Positions 60,401-64,000 of a DNA stretch of 64,000 nucleotides are shown piece by piece (position 1 is the first letter of the stretch; each line of letters opens with the position of its first letter). This stretch comes from Monocercomonoides exilis. Its lineage: Eukaryota; Preaxostyla; Oxymonadida; Polymastigidae. A program made the translations under genes and the position numbers. The DNA is taken from the NCBI GenBank assembly GCA_001643675.2, contig LSRY02000018.1, forward strand, positions 1,178,001-1,242,000. The letters are read 5' to 3'. The notes below the pieces were generated by a model. The model searched no databases and was not told the origin of the DNA. It saw only the letters and a program-made list of their open reading frames with translations.

Positions 60401-62276
60401 CTTACACCAACTACGGCAATCTCTCCTTCTTCTCTTTCCCTTCTTTCCTGGCTGGCGTGACCCATCCGCTGTTTCTCGAGAGGAGAGAGAAGTATGATGT
60501 GACAATTGATCTGACAAAGAACGAGGTAAGGTGGAATGTGAGGGATGAAGGAGAGGCATCGCAATGGATGCCGGCACAGACATTTGACACGGCTGAGCTG
60601 TTGGACTACGATGACAGCGCACCAGGAACACCAAACACACCTCCAATTTCTTCTTCTTCTTCTTCTTCTGTTCCTTCTGCTCCTTTTGCTTCCACCCCAA
60701 CAGGAAGAATGAGCAATGGAGGGAGTGCTGCTGCTGATGTTGCTTCTTCTCCTCTTCCTTCTTCTGCTCCTTCTTCCACTTCTTCCACTTCTTCTTCTCT
60801 TCCTTCTTCTCCATTCACTCGCACTAAGCCGCAAGCCCCACCTCCTCCGCCTTCATCCAACTTAACATCATCTTTCCCACAGCCAGTACGCTCTCCTTCT
60901 CCTGTGCTTATTTCTGCTCCTTCATCGTCTCCATTATCTTCTTCTTCCTCCTCCTCCTCCTCTGCTACATCCACTTTTCCTTCCCCATCTCCTTCTCCTT
61001 CTCCCGCTGCCTCCCCTTCTGCTTCGCGTGGTGCATATTTCGATCCGTTGTCTGTTTTGCTGTCTCTTTCCAAGCAACAGTCAGTGTTTGCTGACTTCTC
61101 ATCTTCGATGTCTTCTTTCAAGTCTTCTGTCTCTTCAGCCATCAATGGCGCAAACAGTAGTAGTGGCAGTGGCAGTGGCAATAGCAGCAACAGCAGCACT
61201 TCTTCTACTCCTCCTGCTTCGTCGTCTCCGCCACCTCATCATTCGCCTTCGTCTTCGATCTCCACTTCTTCTCCTTCTGGTTATTCTCCTTCCTCCTCCT
61301 CCTCTTCTTCTTCTTCTTCTTCTTCCAATCAGAAAGCTCGCCAATCGAAGAAGAAGCTGTCGTTCCCGTGGGATTCGATGGATGCGCACTTCATTTCTGC
61401 CGTGCAGTCAGGCATTGAGCAGAGGAAAGGGGAGGAGTGGGTGAAGTGGATGTTCAACAACTACACAAAGGAGATTGTTTCGCTGGCGTTTGAAGAAGAA
61501 ATGGACGAGGACGAAAGAGGAAGTGAAGGAGAGAGAGAAGCGAGTGAGCAGAGGAATGTAGTTGGATCACACAGAACAGCCACACCGCCATTGGCCCCAC
61601 CGCCTTCACCTGCATCACCTGGATTTGGAATGGGAATGGGATCAGGGGTGAGTGGAGGGAAAGAAGGGAAGGAAGGAAAAGAAGGAAAAGAAGTGCAGAA
61701 GATAGAAAAGCTGGAGAGGAAGATTCGGAGGCAGGAGAAAGAGCATATGGAGAAGAAGGAGATCAACCGGGTGCGGCTGGAGCTGTTTCGAAGAACGACG
61801 ACTGGGAAGATGATGCGAGCAGAGCTGGCAGAGAGGAAGAGCAGGACAACAATACAAGATTGCGATGCTGAGGCGATTGTGGATCTGCTGAAGGTTTGTG
61901 AAAGAGAAGAAAACTTGGAAGGACTTTTGTGTTGATTGAGACTTTTTATTTCATTTTTTTTTTATAATTTTTTTTTCTTTTAATAATTGTTTTGTTTTAA
62001 TTTTATTTTATTTTTTATTTCATTGGACGAATGAATGAATGAATGAATTTTCAATGATTTGTTTATTCTTATCTTGTTCTTGTTTGTTTTTATCATGAAA
62101 ACCGAAAAAATTGTTTATTATGCTCATTGCGAATATATGTGAACATTTCTTGATGAATACAAATTTTGTTTAAATAGACGCATCATCACATCTCTCCGTC
62201 AGACACGTACACTTTATTGAAGCAGCTCAACAAATCTGTTACTTCTGAAGTGCAAATCATGGAAGTTTGAATAAGT

Positions 62277-62333
<57 letters not shown>

Positions 62334-62602
62334 ACTATTGTTCACAATTTTATAATTGTTCGATTAATATCAATGAATTATATATGCGTTTTATATGTCA
62401 ATTCAACTAACGCACATAGTTGTTATCCTATCTTCCGTCAGCTGAGGGCGGAATAAACATTCTTGGCGTGTTTCTGATGCACAGCAGTCCCCATGTGAAG
62501 GAAGAGATTAAAAGCTTACTGAATAAAATCCGTCATTCGCAGCACGGGCTAATTGCGTTGGGGGCTTTGAATAAATTCCTGTCATTGGAATTGTCTTATT
62601 AG
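57401..62602 (+). CDS. Afi1/SPA-type DENN-domain protein, five exons, one apparent frameshift
   Basis: Predicted membrane-traffic regulator of the Afi1 (Arf3-interacting)/MesA family, whose members act in polarity and late secretory trafficking. Proposed exons are 57,401 to about 57,596, 57,726-59,262, 59,505-61,893, 62,178-62,265 and 62,420-62,602. The N-terminus AEFDLGTGCELRFFYPEQLP matches the Afi1 opening AEFDI..G....YPEP. FTTFILRHIYPN follows across intron 1. YKRGATVKALCFAS spans intron 2 (DENN/SPA core). YNAILMGLRVMVYAS, RVFPYTNYGNLSFFSFPSFL and AGVTHPLF are family hallmarks in exon 3. Long Ser-rich linkers (up to 19 consecutive Ser) separate these blocks. Exon 4 reads correctly only if one A of the AAA at 62,220-62,222 is ignored; the total is then 4,392 nt (1,463 residues). 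The first donor (GTTGAA) is weak. Confidence 0.85.
62279..62329. repeat. 51-bp poly-T tract inside the last intron of the Afi1-like gene
   Basis: An uninterrupted run of 51 T lies in the intron 62,266-62,419, downstream of the donor and about 90 bp before the CACATAG acceptor. It makes the intron about 154 bp, longer than most here. Confidence 0.9.
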
Positions 62603-63313
62603 AGATAAAAAATTACATGGCTATTTTGAAACAAAATTAATTGTAAATATAAGAAATGATGTATTTTTTTTAATTATTTTATTTATAATGTTATTAAATT
62701 GAATCTTCAACAAAAATCTTCTTTTTTGACATTTTCATCAACGTAATTTTTTATTTAATAGAACTTACCCAAACAATTCGAGCAGTTTTTAATCTGTTCA
62801 TTTTTTATGAAAATTAAAGAAAATAATTATACTCATAATTATTTTTTGTAAGAAGAATTTTTTGTTTTTGTTTTTGTTTTTCATATAGCGAACATTTATT
62901 GATTGAGAGAAATGGTAAACGCAACAAGTTCTCTATTCTTGTGACAAACAAAATTTTTCTTTAAAAATTGCGAAAAATTAGAAAAAAAACATTCTCCTTT
63001 TAAAAAATCAAAATAAATTTTTAAAATAAAACAATAATAAATAAATCTGTTCTGCATAACAAAAACAATAATGAAATGTTTTCTTTGAAGAAGTTATAAA
63101 AAAATAAAATGCAATCATCTCAAAAGCAATCACCAATAAAAAATCAACATCAACAAAAATAGCAGAAAGTATAATCTTTAAAAGCGCAATTCAAAATAAA
63201 AAGAAAACTAACATAAATATGTTTGTCAATATTAAAGCACACAGTCAAATTTAACATTTGACAAATAAAAAACGGCTCATTAAAATCTCAAAAACAAAGC
63301 ATGTTTGCGAGTC
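62603..63313. other. AT-rich convergent intergenic region
   Basis: 711 bp between the ends of two convergent genes. Rich in A/T runs, with no gene or RNA feature recognised. Confidence 0.6.
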
Positions 63314-64000
63314 TCAAACATATCCGTCTTCTTTCATAATTGCTCTTGGTTCCACTTCCATTTCCACAGCCACTGAAGAACTGAAAGCTTGATTGGTGAA
63401 CTTATCATTTCCTGCTCCACTTGTACCAACTGTCATGACTTGTTTCATTTGCAGCTTCTCCATTTCAATTGCTGCCTCGCGACTTAATTTCTCGTTTTCT
63501 TCCTTTTTCTTTCTTTCTTCTTCCTCTTTGTCAATTTTTTCTTCAATCTTTCTTTCTTTTCTTGTCAAAAACCATCTCCACTCCTTTTTCCTTCTCCAGT
63601 CTTTTATTCTCCGCTCCACACACGGACGCATGACTCCTTTCAATTCGTCCGAAAATTCATCATCCGACAAGGATCTCATTACACCCAATGAAAATAAGCA
63701 TGCCAAAAAGCATGAACAAATTAATATAATCACATAGCAGGCAATTAGAGATGCTCCAGTTGCAATCAATGCGATTCTTGCATTCCTCGTGGTGGATTTC
63801 CCCTTTATGGATAATCCAACAATTAAAATTGTAATTCCAGCAACAAGCAGAAACATCGCAAATAGTCCCAAATTTGAATCTGTGAGACAAAATCTTTCGT
63901 TGCAAGCAACTCTTTTCTTCTCTTTTTCCCAAATTCGTTTAAATTCAGCTATCACAGCTTTTTGATCTTCATCAAGGCATCTGTCATTTAGAAAAGTGTT
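63314..64000 (-). CDS. Membrane protein of unknown function, 5' end beyond window
   Basis: Open on the minus strand from the window edge to a stop at 63,314-63,316. The visible part contains two predicted membrane helices (LGLFAMFLLVAGITILIVGL, about 63,870-63,811; then a segment with CYVIILICSCFLACLFSLG, about 63,747-63,690). A basic segment CVERRIKDWRRKKEWRWF follows, then a Glu/Lys coiled coil (KIEEKIDKEEEERKKKEENE) and a hydrophilic tail ending EDGYV. The frame remains open upstream of the first available start (near 63,955), so the real start is probably outside the window. No family recognised. Confidence 0.75.
   Translation of the reverse strand, partial: NTFLNDRCLDEDQKAVIAEFKRIWEKEKKRVACNERFCLTDSNLGLFAMFLLVAGITILIVGLSIKGKSTTRNARIALIATGASLIACYVIILICSCFLACLFSLGVMRSLSDDEFSDELKGVMRPCVERRIKDWRRKKEWRWFLTRKERKIEEKIDKEEEERKKKEENEKLSREAAIEMEKLQMKQVMTVGTSGAGNDKFTNQAFSSSVAVEMEVEPRAIMKEDGYV

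Noticed and set aside
1-64000. Possible reassigned stop codons (as in some oxymonads and ciliates)
   Set aside because: TAA, TAG and TGA each end a well-supported gene here (57,138 TAA, 62,602 TAG, 38,687 TGA). Long intact frames contain none of them in frame, so the standard code fits.
1-64000. tRNA, rRNA, CRISPR, riboswitch or telomeric repeats
   Set aside because: None was recognised by eye. A covariance-model scan would be needed to exclude small RNA genes in the AT-rich regions.

Overview
The window is nuclear DNA from a unicellular eukaryote. It has spliced genes with short GT-AG introns, very AT-rich intergenic DNA, long serine and acidic simple-sequence tracts, and TAA, TAG and TGA all used as stops. 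Giant beta-helix surface proteins ending in a degenerate kinase, an animal-type ClC channel and an Afi1-type DENN protein fit an oxymonad-like flagellate (Monocercomonoides or Blattamonas type). That placement is an inference from memory of such genomes, not a search result.

Layout. 1-4.7 kb: a ClC-type chloride channel gene on the minus strand, cut by the window start. 4.7-26 kb: a decayed, repeat-rich interval. It holds a pair of 575-bp inverted repeats, two related pseudogenes (about 6.3-9.6 kb and 20.9-22.9 kb, the second split by a 630-bp MITE-like element), beta-helix receptor relics on both strands (9.7-10.5 and 11.5-14.4 kb), a pogo-like transposase relic (18.0-18.9 kb) and one apparently intact three-exon DDE-transposase-like gene (14,505-17,284). 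The 3' part of that gene is packed with back-to-back hairpins.

26.1-53.9 kb: a giant palindrome. Two arms of about 13.7 kb (26,160-39,875 and 40,083-53,830) are inverted copies around a 207-bp spacer that is itself a MITE-like repeat. Each arm carries one convergent gene for a surface protein of about 4,200 residues: signal peptide, beta-helix ectodomain built from modules of about 385 residues, one membrane helix, and a kinase C-lobe lacking the catalytic motifs. The arms differ mainly by one-base homopolymer length changes, and each frame break seen in one arm is intact in the other. The signal peptides and outer flanks are unrelated.

54-64 kb: ordinary gene-dense sequence. It has a three-exon gene of unknown function, a five-exon Afi1/DENN-like trafficking gene with serine-rich linkers, and the 3' part of a membrane-protein gene on the minus strand.

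No operon-like cooperation is visible. The common thread of the middle 48 kb is mobile and inverted-repeat DNA around a family of giant beta-helix receptor pseudokinases, with two live-looking copies and at least two dead ones. Exon joins below were chosen by reading frame, splice dinucleotides and domain continuity; none is confirmed by transcripts.
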